From Verrucomicrobiota bacterium (GTDB lineage: Bacteria > Verrucomicrobiota > Verrucomicrobiia > Chthoniobacterales > UBA10450): a stretch of DNA of 64,000 nt. A model generated the notes under the pieces. It was not told the origin of the DNA. It did not search any database and worked only from the letters and a program-made list of their open reading frames with translations. Positions 48,680 to 58,071 of this stretch are shown in pieces. The stretch's first letter is position 1; each line of letters starts with the position of its first letter. The DNA lies in NCBI GenBank assembly GCA_003218375.1, contig QHNH01000009.1, positions 124,001-188,000 of the forward strand, read 5' to 3'. The translations under genes were made by a program, and so were the position numbers.

Positions 48680-51061
48680 TTACAGCGCATTTTTGGTTTC
48701 GAGGTCGGCGAGGAACTTGGCGTATTTCTGGGTGGTGGGGTTGGTGGGGCCGAGAATTTTGCGGGCGGTGTCGGCGGCGCGGCGAGCGAGGTCTTTGGCT
48801 TCGGGGAGTTTGTTTTCGCGGGCGAGGTTGCCGGCGAGGTCGTAGCAGGCTTCGAGCGTTTCGGTGTGATCGGGGCCGCGAACTTTTTCGATCAGCCGGA
48901 AGACTTCTCGGTATTCGGGTTCGGCGGCGGCGTAGATGCCCTGGTTGAAAAAGGCGTTAGCCAGGCCGCGATGGCTTCTGATGGTAAGAGCGTGCTCGGG
49001 CCCGAGGGCTTTGGTCTCGATGGCGATCAGGTCGCGGAACATGGTCTCGGCTTCGAAGTATTTTTTGTCGGCCATCAACGCGTTCGCGAGGCTGTTGCGG
49101 TTGACGAGCGTGTTCGGGTGCTCGGGGCCGATAACTTTTTCTTCGAGCGCGATCACGTCGCGATATTGAGCGGCGGCTTCGGAGTGTTTGCCCTGGGCTT
49201 GTAAAGCGTTAGCCAAGCCAGACCGAGCGGAGAGAGTGTCGGGATGTTCGGGGCCAAGGATTTTTTCTTCGACGGTAACCAGGCCGCGGAAATCGGTTTC
49301 AGCTTCGGCGAATTTGCCCTGGCTCATCAGGACTTTGTCGAGCCGGAGCCGGCTGATAAGGGTGTCGGGATGCTCGGGACCGAGGACGCGTTCCTCGAGC
49401 CGGATAACATCGCGCAGGTTTAACTCGGCTTCGGAATACTTACCCTGGTTATTCAAGGCATAGGCAAAGCTACTCCTGCTTCTAAGTGTATCGGGATGCT
49501 CGGGACCCAGGACCTTGTTCTCCAAGTCGATGACTTGCTGGTATTCGCTGGCGGCTTCCGCGTGTTTGCCCTGACGATCCAGAGTTAGCGCAATGTTATT
49601 CCTTGTCCTAAGAGTGTCGGGATGCTCAGGGCCTAACACCTTCGCTCTTATGGCGAGGATCCGGCGATGTTCGGCTTCGGCTTCGGCGGGCTTGCCTCCG
49701 TTATCGAGGGCGATAGCGAGGCCGTTCCGGGCCAGCAAGGTATCGGGGTGCATCGGGCCGGAGATTCTTTCTTCCAAGGCCACGATGCCGCGGAACCCGG
49801 CGATCGCGTCGTTATACTTGCCCTGGCGGTATTGTGCGTAGGCGAGGCGGGTCCGGCTCCTAAGTGTGTCGGCATGCTCGGGACCGAGGGCGCGCTCGCG
49901 AGCGTCGGCCGCGACGCGAAGCACTTCCTCGGCGTCGCGATAAGAGCCTTGCTCCATCAAGAGATCGCCGATGGCGTGCTGGACGTTGGCCCACTGAGTG
50001 GCGTTGCTCTGGCGATCGGTGAGTTTTTCCGCGGCGCGGAAATGTTCCAGCGCAGTCTTGTACTGGACGCGTTTCTGGGCGGAGAACCCGGCCAGCGTAT
50101 AGGCCTGGAAGATGTCGGCGGGCCTGGCGTTCCCGGTCTTTTGGATTTCGTCGATAGCTTGCAAGGCGAGGCGCTCCGATTCCAGGTAGTCATTAGCAAC
50201 ATAAGCAGCATTGGCGCGCTCGTAGGTAGTAGCATCGGGCGCGCGCTGGATGTTGAGAGCTATGTCGGGCAGCTTCTTGCGCAACACCTTGGCGTCGACG
50301 CCGACTTCTTTACTAAGAGCGTCGTAGACCTTTTCCTGGACGGCCGCCGGGTTTTCTTCGGTCTGCGACTGGCGGACTTCGGCTTCAACGCGGGGATACT
50401 TGAGGAGACCTTCGCGGAGCTTCGTCATTTCCTGGCCCATCGCGACGACGGCGTTCTGCGCTTCGGTTACACGCTTGGTGGTCTCGCGCTGGCTATAAAG
50501 AAGCCAGAGACCTAGGCCGACGCTGATGAGAAGAAGAATAGCGACGCCGGCAGCCCATTGTTTCACGCCGCGCCGGAGCCGGACGAGATCGCCGCGCAGT
50601 TTCAGGACGCTGGCCTCAAGACCTTCCGGAGTGGTTAGCGGATGGAACAGGTGCGCGTCCGATTGTAACTTCTGGCGGTAGGCGCGCTGGAGGGCGCGCA
50701 ATTCTTCCGGCTCCCCTTCACAGGCGTCGCGCGGGAAAGTTTCGTCAATGAAGAGATACCAGACTTTCTTTCCGCGCTGACGCGCATAGAGCGCCTCGTA
50801 TTGGGTGTAGCTGACCCGGCCAAACTGCGGATCGGGCTCGGGCGCCTCGGCGCCGTAGCAGTTGCCGACGATCTGGAGCACGCCTTTGCATTGGTCGATC
50901 TGCTGGCGCAACATCGCGCGGAGATCGCCGGTCTCGGTGCCGAAGATGTCCTGCCAGATCGGCTGATAACCGAGGAAGGTGAGGGTGTTGGCAGCGAGTT
51001 GGCGGCCGCTGCGCAGTTCACGGCTAACCGCGGAAATGAAGATGAGCGGGAGCGAGGCCAC
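48680..51061 (-). CDS. DUF4062-TM-TPR receptor-like protein
   Basis: 793 residues. Residues ~5-110 are a DUF4062-like domain ('IFISAVSRELRSGRQLAANTLTFLGY', 'LRAMLRQQIDQCKGVLQIVG', 'KKVWYLFIDE'), related in fold to TIR-like modules. A single membrane helix lies at ~168-190. After a linker (190-330) there are TPRs, and residues ~372-750 are nine 42-residue kinesin-light-chain-type repeats with the recurring 'LGPEHPDTL' turn. The layout suggests cytoplasmic signalling plus a repeat sensor or scaffold. DUF4062-TPR proteins occur in bacterial conflict contexts, but no effector nuclease or NTPase is present here. Confidence 0.8.
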   Translation of the reverse strand: MASLPLIFISAVSRELRSGRQLAANTLTFLGYQPIWQDIFGTETGDLRAMLRQQIDQCKGVLQIVGNCYGAEAPEPDPQFGRVSYTQYEALYARQRGKKVWYLFIDETFPRDACEGEPEELRALQRAYRQKLQSDAHLFHPLTTPEGLEASVLKLRGDLVRLRRGVKQWAAGVAILLLISVGLGLWLLYSQRETTKRVTEAQNAVVAMGQEMTKLREGLLKYPRVEAEVRQSQTEENPAAVQEKVYDALSKEVGVDAKVLRKKLPDIALNIQRAPDATTYERANAAYVANDYLESERLALQAIDEIQKTGNARPADIFQAYTLAGFSAQKRVQYKTALEHFRAAEKLTDRQSNATQWANVQHAIGDLLMEQGSYRDAEEVLRVAADARERALGPEHADTLRSRTRLAYAQYRQGKYNDAIAGFRGIVALEERISGPMHPDTLLARNGLAIALDNGGKPAEAEAEHRRILAIRAKVLGPEHPDTLRTRNNIALTLDRQGKHAEAASEYQQVIDLENKVLGPEHPDTLRSRSSFAYALNNQGKYSEAELNLRDVIRLEERVLGPEHPDTLISRLRLDKVLMSQGKFAEAETDFRGLVTVEEKILGPEHPDTLSARSGLANALQAQGKHSEAAAQYRDVIALEEKVIGPEHPNTLVNRNSLANALMADKKYFEAETMFRDLIAIETKALGPEHALTIRSHRGLANAFFNQGIYAAAEPEYREVFRLIEKVRGPDHTETLEACYDLAGNLARENKLPEAKDLARRAADTARKILGPTNPTTQKYAKFLADLETKNAL

Positions 51062-51293
51062 GGAACGTGATAACGATTATCGCGCCGTCTGGCAAGGCGC
51101 GGGATGGCAAGGCGCGGGAAATGTGGAAGGCGGAAGGCGGAATGATTGGGGGAAAGTGACGTGTGACGAGATGGAAGGGGAAATGACGAATGACGAATGA
51201 CGAGTGGCAACGGATGCGGTTGTCTACAATGGCCAGGCCAGAGGGAGTGTATTCGCTTGCCATCGGCGAGGCGCGGCGTACAAGGGCACTACG
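51062..51293. repeat. Intergenic region with CGAATGA-type short tandem repeats
   Basis: GGCAAGGCGCGGGATGGCAA repeats, then GGAAGGCGGAATG, then GACGAATGACGAATGACGAG (seven-base units). No gene. The promoter for the divergent TPR gene and the next small gene must lie here. Confidence 0.6.
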
Positions 51294-51776
51294 ATGAACA
51301 CACGGATTTTGAAAGGGGCTTGCCTGTTAACAATCGGAGCGATCCTGGCGAGCGCTTCTATCGGCACGGCCCGCGCGCAATTACCCTTCGTTCCGAGCCT
51401 GCCGTTTAACAGGAGCAGCACAGCGGAGAAAGTCGTGACCGCCGCAGTGATTGCGATGACGATCTATTTCATTGCCAGATACGAGGCGACGGAACGGCAG
51501 CGGGAGGTGGCCGAGATGCGGGCGCGCCAGTCGTATGCGCGGATGTCGGCGAAGCGCAGAGCGGACATGAAAGCGAGGAAGGTGCGTTATATCGCGGTGG
51601 ATACGGAGCGAGGCCAGAAGACCTCGCCCAAGGCAAAGAAGACGGTGATGATTTACGATACGCAAACGCAGAAGGTGGCGAGCAACACGGCCTACGACGT
51701 CGAGAAAGCACCTGACGTGGGAAGTACGGCGAAGATCGATAACTATTCGGCGGAATACGTTGGGTCGGGGCAGTAG
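51294..51776 (+). CDS. Small secreted or membrane protein, unknown
   Basis: 160 residues from the ATG giving 'MNTRILKGACLLTIGAILASASIGTARAQ', a signal peptide. A second hydrophobic helix 'KVVTAAVIAMTIYFIARYEA' (about 45-65) then a very basic, Arg/Lys/Met-rich helix 'ERQREVAEMRARQSYARMSAKRRADMKARKVRY'. The rest is hydrophilic ('VDTERGQKTSPKAKKTVMIYDTQTQKVASNTAYDV'). It probably stays membrane-anchored with a basic periplasmic or cytoplasmic arm. Family unknown. It stands between two repeat-rich gaps and may be expressed alone. Confidence 0.65.
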   Translation: MNTRILKGACLLTIGAILASASIGTARAQLPFVPSLPFNRSSTAEKVVTAAVIAMTIYFIARYEATERQREVAEMRARQSYARMSAKRRADMKARKVRYIAVDTERGQKTSPKAKKTVMIYDTQTQKVASNTAYDVEKAPDVGSTAKIDNYSAEYVGSGQ

Positions 51777-52100
51777 GACGGAGGTCAGAGGTCAGAGGTC
51801 GGAGCGAAGAAGTTAGTGTAGCTGCCGCCAGCGCTGACGACAGCTACACCTCCTCGTTGCTACACGAGATAGCATAAAGACGTTTCCTGTTCGGATGCGG
51901 AAATCGCCCCGGATGGGAGGGGGTTCACGCGCGGTGGCCGCCCAGGGCCGCATCCCTTTCTCTGCGAACCAGATATTTTTTCACAATTATTTTTGGAAAA
52001 GTCGGGTCGAGCAGAGCCGGGAGGCTTTTTGGGCGCGAACCAGGAGGTAACCGACAATAACGCTGCATTTCGCGGCGCTTCGGCCCACGACACCACGCTT
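51777..52100. other. Leader region of the large secreted protein with repeats
   Basis: Contains AGGTCAG/AGGTCGG seven-base units (51785-51805), a small palindrome GTGTAGCTGCC...CAGCTACAC (51816-51849) of the TGTAGC type, and about 200 bases of AT-richer leader before the next gene. No RNA motif or gene recognised. Confidence 0.55.
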
Positions 52101-55100
52101 ATGATGACTCATTTTTCTTCGACCTGTCTCGTAACGCCGCGCCGGATGCTTCTCGCCGCCATCAGTTTTGGACTCAGCCTTGCGGCGATGACGTATGCCG
52201 CCAACCCGAATCAAGGCACGCTCAATCCGGGGAGCGCCGCGGCGTTACAATGGGTCGGTGACGCGATTGGCGGGCCGTCCGTCACGACGGAATCAACCTG
52301 CCAGGATGGAGTTAACTGCGACGTTTTCACGATCCATCTCACCGGGGCCGCGTCGGATTACGCCGGCAAGCAGCTCGTGGTTAAAATCACCTTTTCCATG
52401 TTGAGCGACTACGATCTCTACGTTCATAAGGACACCGTAAACGGAAAAGTCGTGTTTCCAGGCGGGAACGGTTCGCAGCCAGGAACCTTTGAACAGGTCG
52501 TCATCAATCCCGCGACGTCCGGCGCCGGCGATTACGTTGTCCACGTCACCTATTCCGATGTCGTGCCGTCCGATCAATATCATGGCACGGCGACCATCAT
52601 GAGCGCGGCAACGGCGACTCCGCCGCCGATGCGGACCGCGAACTACATTTCGGGTGGGATTACTTTCAGCAACAGCATTCCGGTGAAAGCCCCGGTCGCC
52701 TTGCGCGATGGAGAGCCGAGCAATCGGACCGACTTCGCGGGCAACGCTTACGTCGGCGCGATTCGCGGATTTCCTGCCGGCGTCGATCTCTGGCGTTTCG
52801 ATTTGAATCCGTTGAGCCCGTCGTTCGACCCGAACATGCGGGTGCCGATTTATCGCGGGCAACCGGACGCGTTCAGCCCGGCCGCGACCGAAGCCGAGCT
52901 GGGCGGTGACGGCGGCGGCGACATCGATCTGGCGGTTCCGTTCAGTCTCCCGCCGAGTCAGGCGAATCCGACGCTGTCGTTTTGCAGCTTGATCGCGGCG
53001 AATATTTCGACGGGGAATTCGACTGACCGTGCCGCGACTTTCCAAAAGAACCCGGTGGGCAATGGGACCGGGGGCGTGATCGTGGATGACCGGCAGTGGC
53101 AGGAATTTCTGGGGAACACGTCGGTTTACATGTGGTATCGGACGCTGCAACCGGCGGTGACCCAGATTCAGCGCTCGGATGATGGCGGATTAACTTTCGG
53201 GCCGGCGGTGACCGCGGGCACGACGACGCAGGTGGGACCGATCGACGTTCATCAATCCGATGGCGTCGTCTATGCGGGAACGAGCCAGGGCACCGTCGCC
53301 GTGGGAACGCCGCCGGGTGTGGGATTGCCGCCGACTTCCTACACGGTGAATCAGGCCGCGACCGATCCGAACGGCGTCGCGCATCTTTTCTTCGTCACGA
53401 AAGTGGCGGATGACGGGACACCGAACGGGACCGTTTACGTTTGTTATTCCAACGACGCCGACATCCTGTTGAAACATTCCACCGACAAAGGCGCCACCTG
53501 GAGTCTGCCGGTGCGCGTCAACAACGTCGGCACGAACAGCAACGTTTTCCCATGGATGGAAACGGGTCCGACGCCCGGCTCTGTCGGCATAGTTTGGTTC
53601 GGCACAGTCGGGGGCAACGATGACAACGCCGAGTGGCGAGTTTACTACGCGCAATCGTTCAACGCGTCTTCAGCCAATCCTACGTTCCGCGAAATCCAGG
53701 TAACCGAGCCGGAGCACATCATCCATGCCGCCAATATTTCCGAAGGCGGCCTGACCGGCGCGAACAATCGAAACCTGATCGATTACTTCCAGGTCTCGTT
53801 CGATCCGCAGGGCGCGGCGGTGGTCGCTTACACCGACGATCACAACGATTACGATGGGCACACCTATGTGTCGCGCCAGCTCAGCGGGCCCAGCATTAAC
53901 GGCGGAAATTTGCCAGCGCAGGTGGAGGGAACCGCGCTGGTCATCCCACCCGGCACGGCGACCGTGAGTTCTGATGAAGTGATGCCGCCGCGGGTTCCCG
54001 GTTTGAATGGCGAGCAGGTCACCGATTACAGCCAGGATTTGCAGGAAGGCAGCATCCCGCGGATTCACGCCGCGGACGCCTCCGATGTTTTGACGACGCG
54101 CTACGAGACTTCCGGGAGCGGGCCAAATTTTGCCATCGCCGCCACGATGCGCGTCTCGGACCTGAGCTTCATCCCGGGGCAGACCACCTGGCAGATGAGC
54201 TTCGCGGCGAACGCGCCGCATAATGTTTTGAGTCCCACCGGCACTTATTCTTTTGGCGCGTCCGATCACGCCGATCAGTTTTTCGTCGAGGCCGATACCG
54301 ACGTGAATGGAGGGCAAACCTTTACCTACGGGGTCACGGCGCGGGCCAACGATGGCAAACTCATTTATACGATTGTCGGGAACGCCGATGCCGGAGAGTT
54401 TAACCAGGCCGACAACACAATCTCGGTGCAGGTGAGCGTGGCGAAATTGAACGCCATCCTCGGCACGGCGGGTCACCCGTTGATCACGAACGGCACCGTC
54501 CTTTCCGGATTGCGCTCGCGTTCCTACACGATCGAAGTGGTCCCGCCGGTGAGCGGCCAGGCTTCGCGGCAAGGCCGGCGCGATATCGCCCGTGGCGGGA
54601 CACAATTCGTCGCGCACGATACTTCGTTTAATCCGGGTCCCATACCGACGGCGACTCCGTATCCGCCGCCGTTCGTCGCGCCGGGTACTACGCCGGTCCC
54701 GACGCCACCGCGCCGGCGGCTCGCGAATATCGCGACGCGCGTGAACGTGCAGGGCGGCCAGAACGACGGCATCGCCGGATTCATCAAACGAAATGCCGCC
54801 ACGAAACGAGTAATGGTCCGGGCCCTCGGCCCGTCCATCGGGATCGCCGGCGGATTGCAGGACCCGGTCTTGAGAGTTTTTGATTCCACCGGCGCGCAAA
54901 TCGCGACCAACGACAATTGGCGCACGACGCAGCAGGCGGAAATTTCCGCCAGCGGTCTCGCGCCGAAGAACGACAAGGAAGCCGCGGTCATCATCAACTT
55001 GACCGGCGCGACCGCGCACAGCAATTACACGGCGATTCTGAGTGGCGCGAATGGCGGTACCGGTATCGGGCTCGTCGAAGTTTACGATCTCGATGCGGAA

Positions 55101-55508
55101 TCGTTCGCCGATCTGGGCAATGTCGCCACGCGCGGCTTTGTCGGGACTGGCGACAACGTTCTCATCGGAGGATTTGTGGTGCGCGACGATTCGCTCACGA
55201 ACCAGCCGCAAAACATTCTTGTGCGCGGGATCGGCCCATCGCTCAGCGCGGCCGGCGTTTCGAATCCGCTCCAGGATCCATTCATCGAGCTGCACGATGC
55301 CCAGGGCGCGTTGGTCGTTTCGAATGATGACTGGGGATCGAGTCCGGACGCAGCGGCGCTGACCACCAGCGGTCTGGCCCCGACCAACCCGAAGGAGTCG
55401 GCGATTCTGAAGACGCTGGCGCCCAGCCCTTACACGGTCATTCTCAAAGGGGCGACCGGTGGGACCGGCGTGGGCAACGTCGAGGCGTATAACCTCGGCA
55501 ATCAATAA
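52101..55508 (+). CDS. Large secreted protein: BNR/propeller region with C-terminal repeat domain
   Basis: 1135 residues. Signal peptide 'RRMLLAAISFGLSLAAMTYAAN'. Residues ~45-165 resemble a bacterial pre-peptidase-like sandwich ('FTIHLTGAASDYAGKQLVVKITF', 'YDLYVH'). Residues ~185-590 look like a sialidase/BNR-type propeller ('RSDDGGLTFGPAV', 'HSTDKGATWSLPVRV'). A Pro/Thr linker ('TATPYPPPFVAPGTTPVPTPP') leads to two tandem ~115-residue modules ('RLANIATRVNVQGGQ' ... 'VRALGPSI'; 'FVGTGDNVLIGGFVV' ... 'VRGIGPSL'), a C-terminal domain I associate with Verrucomicrobia secreted proteins. Sugar-binding, glycosidase or adhesive role possible. Two adjacent ATGs; the first is used. Confidence 0.8.
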   Translation: MMTHFSSTCLVTPRRMLLAAISFGLSLAAMTYAANPNQGTLNPGSAAALQWVGDAIGGPSVTTESTCQDGVNCDVFTIHLTGAASDYAGKQLVVKITFSMLSDYDLYVHKDTVNGKVVFPGGNGSQPGTFEQVVINPATSGAGDYVVHVTYSDVVPSDQYHGTATIMSAATATPPPMRTANYISGGITFSNSIPVKAPVALRDGEPSNRTDFAGNAYVGAIRGFPAGVDLWRFDLNPLSPSFDPNMRVPIYRGQPDAFSPAATEAELGGDGGGDIDLAVPFSLPPSQANPTLSFCSLIAANISTGNSTDRAATFQKNPVGNGTGGVIVDDRQWQEFLGNTSVYMWYRTLQPAVTQIQRSDDGGLTFGPAVTAGTTTQVGPIDVHQSDGVVYAGTSQGTVAVGTPPGVGLPPTSYTVNQAATDPNGVAHLFFVTKVADDGTPNGTVYVCYSNDADILLKHSTDKGATWSLPVRVNNVGTNSNVFPWMETGPTPGSVGIVWFGTVGGNDDNAEWRVYYAQSFNASSANPTFREIQVTEPEHIIHAANISEGGLTGANNRNLIDYFQVSFDPQGAAVVAYTDDHNDYDGHTYVSRQLSGPSINGGNLPAQVEGTALVIPPGTATVSSDEVMPPRVPGLNGEQVTDYSQDLQEGSIPRIHAADASDVLTTRYETSGSGPNFAIAATMRVSDLSFIPGQTTWQMSFAANAPHNVLSPTGTYSFGASDHADQFFVEADTDVNGGQTFTYGVTARANDGKLIYTIVGNADAGEFNQADNTISVQVSVAKLNAILGTAGHPLITNGTVLSGLRSRSYTIEVVPPVSGQASRQGRRDIARGGTQFVAHDTSFNPGPIPTATPYPPPFVAPGTTPVPTPPRRRLANIATRVNVQGGQNDGIAGFIKRNAATKRVMVRALGPSIGIAGGLQDPVLRVFDSTGAQIATNDNWRTTQQAEISASGLAPKNDKEAAVIINLTGATAHSNYTAILSGANGGTGIGLVEVYDLDAESFADLGNVATRGFVGTGDNVLIGGFVVRDDSLTNQPQNILVRGIGPSLSAAGVSNPLQDPFIELHDAQGALVVSNDDWGSSPDAAALTTSGLAPTNPKESAILKTLAPSPYTVILKGATGGTGVGNVEAYNLGNQ

Positions 55509-55589
55509 CTGTAGCCGCTTCGCTGTGCGAAGCGTGAGAGTTGGCGTTGCCGCGTCGATCTCGCGTCGCCCATAGGGCGACGGCTACAG
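55509..55589. repeat. TGTAGC/GCTACA palindromic repeat, copy 4
   Basis: Begins at the upstream stop codon. Left hairpin GCTTCGCTGTGCGAAGC, right arm GTCGCCCATAGGGCGACGGC. Closest in layout to the copies at 17903 and 61220. Confidence 0.85.
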
Positions 55590-55650
55590 CATTGCAAGAA
55601 GAGCGAGAAAACTCGGTCGAGCCCGCGACGATTTTGTGTATCGTCGAGAG

Positions 55651-56418
55651 ATGGCAAACGACGTGGCTGATCTCACCGACGCGGCAGAAGGCGGCGCGGA
55701 GTTTGTCTTGTCGAGCACCCCGGTTGTGCCGCCGGAAAAACGCGCGCCCGATTCCGCGAGCCTGCACGATTACGAAAATCTCGGGGAGCTGCCCCGCTCT
55801 TACGGCGGCGCGTTTCTTTTTGCGATCGCGCGCGATCCGCACACGCTTTTTGTTTATTGGGACATCGATTGGGTGGCGGTTTTCGGTGACAGGCCGCCGG
55901 TGGATCGCAAAGTGCACCTGCGCGTTTTGTGGCATGAAGGCATCGAGGAATCCACCGCCGCGGTCGAACCGCTCGCAGCCAGTCACTTGGTTTCGGTGCT
56001 GCACGCGCGCAGTTCCTACCGGGTCGAGATCGGTTATTACGCGCCGGAGAACGTCTGGAATTCCGTCGCGATTTCGGCCGCCGTCATCACTCCGCCTGAT
56101 GAGGTGGCGGAAAATGGCCCGGTTGATGTGGCCACGATCCCATTTCACCTGAGCTTCCAGCGGATCGTCGATACCTTCCGCGGCTCGAAATATGACGGCG
56201 ACGCGCTCGCCGAGATTCTCGGCCGGTTGCAGCATCACGCCGATAGCTCGGACGCGACCCTGCCGGAAAGCGAACGCGAACTTTTGCGCGCTCTCGAGTC
56301 AGGCCTGTCCGAAACGAGCGCATCTCAACGCGCCCGGCTGCGGCGGGCGCCGGATCTGTTCGCGAGCCGCGAACGCGTGGAATCGATCCTCGGTTTCGGC
56401 GCGACCAGCCCGATGTGA
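55651..56418 (+). CDS. DUF4912 domain protein
   Basis: 255 residues from the ATG giving 'MANDVADLTDAAEGG'. 'LGELPRSYGGAFLFAIARDPHTLFVYWDIDW' (about 44-75) is the DUF4912 signature (L-P-x-x-Y...L..RDP..L..YWD), continued by 'HLRVLWHEG' and 'SSYRVEIGYYAPENVWNSVAISAAVITPPDEVA'. No signal peptide. The last 80 residues are helical ('LAEILGRLQHHADSSDATLPESERELLRALESG'). In other phyla DUF4912 proteins accompany glycogen or envelope-related genes, but no function is established to my knowledge. It is bounded by palindromic repeats on both sides. Confidence 0.85.
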   Translation: MANDVADLTDAAEGGAEFVLSSTPVVPPEKRAPDSASLHDYENLGELPRSYGGAFLFAIARDPHTLFVYWDIDWVAVFGDRPPVDRKVHLRVLWHEGIEESTAAVEPLAASHLVSVLHARSSYRVEIGYYAPENVWNSVAISAAVITPPDEVAENGPVDVATIPFHLSFQRIVDTFRGSKYDGDALAEILGRLQHHADSSDATLPESERELLRALESGLSETSASQRARLRRAPDLFASRERVESILGFGATSPM

Positions 56419-56420
56419 TT

Positions 56421-56500
56421 TCTGTAGCCGTCGCCCTGTGGGCGACGTGAGAGCAGCGACGATCTCTCTCGCGCTTCGCACAGCGAAGCGACTACAGAAG
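56421..56500. repeat. TGTAGC/GCTACA palindromic repeat, copy 5
   Basis: Ends TCTGTAGC and CTACAGA, hairpins CGTCGCCCTGTGGGCGACG and CGCTTCGCACAGCGAAGCG. Two bases after the DUF4912 stop. The order of hairpins is reversed relative to copies 4 and 7. Confidence 0.85.
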
Positions 56501-56516
56501 AGCGGAACAAGAAACA

Positions 56517-58025
56517 TTATTTACTCAGCTTTATTCCCTCGGGCATTTCCGGCGGCGGTGCGCTGATGTGGCTGTGGCTCTTCCCGTAGCCAAAATAGAA
56601 GATGAACCCGATCAGGAGCCAGACGATCAAGCGCATCCAGTTGGTCCATCCGAGGCCGTAGATCATCGCGCCGCAGACGAGGATCCCGAGGATCGCGACC
56701 ACCGGCAGCGCCGGCACTCGGAATCCGCGCTCGAGATCAGGACGCCGAACCCGCAAAATCCAGACGCCGGCGCAAACCAACATGAAGGCGAAGAGCGTTC
56801 CGATGCTGGTCATCTCACCGACGACATCTTCTGGAATAAAGGCCGCGAAAACGCCCGTGAAGACAAAGAACAGCAGGTTCGATTTATAAGGCGTCCTGAA
56901 GCGCGGGTGCACATCAGAGAAAATCTTCGGCACCAGGCCATCCTTGCTCATGGAATAAAAGACGCGCGACTGACCGAGCAGCATCACGAGAATTACCGAG
57001 GAGAAGCCGGCGAGAATGGCGACCGTTACCGACTTCGACAGCCACTCGTAGCCAGTCATGTATTTGGTGATGGCGAACGCCACCGACGCTTCGCGACCGG
57101 CGCTTCTGAAATCCTGAACACTGGCAACACCGCTCAAGACGTAGGAGAACAGCACGTAGAGCACGGTGCAAAGGACCAGCGACCCGAGGATACCAATCGG
57201 CATGTCACGTTTCGGATTCCGCGCTTCCTGCGCGGCGGTCGACACAGCATCGAAGCCGATATAGGCGAAGAAGACGACCCCCGCGGCGCCGAGAATACCC
57301 AGGATTCCACCGTAGGCGTGCTGGATACCTTGCGGCGTCGTATAAGTCGTCGCCGCTGGAATCAGCGGCGTGTGGTTCACGGGATTCATAAATCCCCACC
57401 CGATTCCAATGACGAGCAACACGATGCTCACCTTCAGGACGACGATAAGACCATTCACAAACGCCGATTCCTTGGTACCGCGGATAAGCAGGAGGGAAAG
57501 GAGCAGAAGGATGAACACCGCCGGGATATTCATAATGCCATGCACGCCTGTGCCCGCGGCCGCCTCGAACGGCGAGTGCGACCACTCGTATGGAATGCGC
57601 CAGCCGAACCAGTCGAGCACACGATTGAAATACGCGCTCCACGCGATGGAGACGGTGGCCGCGCCTACCGCATATTCGAGAACTAAATCCCAGCCGATGA
57701 TCCACGCGACGAACTCGCCCATGGTCGCATACGAGTAGGTATAGGCGCTGCCGGCTACTGGAATCAGGGAAGCGAATTCCGCGTAACAGAGACCGGCAAA
57801 GGCACAGCCGACGCCGGCAACGATAAAGGCGATTACAACCGATGGGCCCGCCCGATCCGCAATTGCGGCCGCGGTGCGCACAAAGAGACCGGCGCCGATG
57901 ATCGCCCCGATGCCGAGCGCCACCAGATTCCACGGCCCGAGTGAGCGTTTCAGGCTGTGTTCGCCGACCTCCTCCGCCTCATGCATTAGTTTATCCAGAG
58001 GCTTTCTTGCGAATAGATTTGCCAT
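56517..58025 (-). CDS. APC-family amino acid permease (CAT/YhdG-like)
   Basis: 502 residues from the ATG giving 'MANLFARKPLDKLMHEAEEVGEHSLKRSLGPWNLVALGIGAIIGAGLFVRT', the usual start of cationic-amino-acid-transporter-like APC proteins. About twelve to fourteen membrane helices; 'GIGAIIGAGLF' is the substrate-site loop of helix 1, 'GFDAVSTAAQEARNPKRDMPIGI' the helix 6-7 signature. Transport substrate cannot be assigned. An AAGGAAA ribosome-binding site precedes the start. A second, related permease gene lies 46 bases upstream on the same strand, so the two form a pair. Confidence 0.9.
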   Translation of the reverse strand: MANLFARKPLDKLMHEAEEVGEHSLKRSLGPWNLVALGIGAIIGAGLFVRTAAAIADRAGPSVVIAFIVAGVGCAFAGLCYAEFASLIPVAGSAYTYSYATMGEFVAWIIGWDLVLEYAVGAATVSIAWSAYFNRVLDWFGWRIPYEWSHSPFEAAAGTGVHGIMNIPAVFILLLLSLLLIRGTKESAFVNGLIVVLKVSIVLLVIGIGWGFMNPVNHTPLIPAATTYTTPQGIQHAYGGILGILGAAGVVFFAYIGFDAVSTAAQEARNPKRDMPIGILGSLVLCTVLYVLFSYVLSGVASVQDFRSAGREASVAFAITKYMTGYEWLSKSVTVAILAGFSSVILVMLLGQSRVFYSMSKDGLVPKIFSDVHPRFRTPYKSNLLFFVFTGVFAAFIPEDVVGEMTSIGTLFAFMLVCAGVWILRVRRPDLERGFRVPALPVVAILGILVCGAMIYGLGWTNWMRLIVWLLIGFIFYFGYGKSHSHISAPPPEMPEGIKLSK

Positions 58026-58071
58026 GGGTTCGCTTTCCTTTTGGGTTGCTGTCCGAACTCTTTCGGTTTCG

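Noticed and set aside
45830-51805. Phage or integrative element spanning the accessory region
   Set aside because: Apart from the ORF6N remnant there is no integrase, structural, replication or att-like gene; the tRNA-Thr at 15.9 kb has no duplicated 3' end nearby.
51890-52100. Riboswitch in the leader of the large secreted protein
   Set aside because: Some GC-rich stems are possible, but no conserved riboswitch core could be recognised.
53670-55505. Minus-strand open frame of about 611 codons inside the large secreted protein gene
   Set aside because: Antisense shadow: Arg/Asp-rich, no motif, no start signal; the plus frame has a signal peptide and repeat modules.
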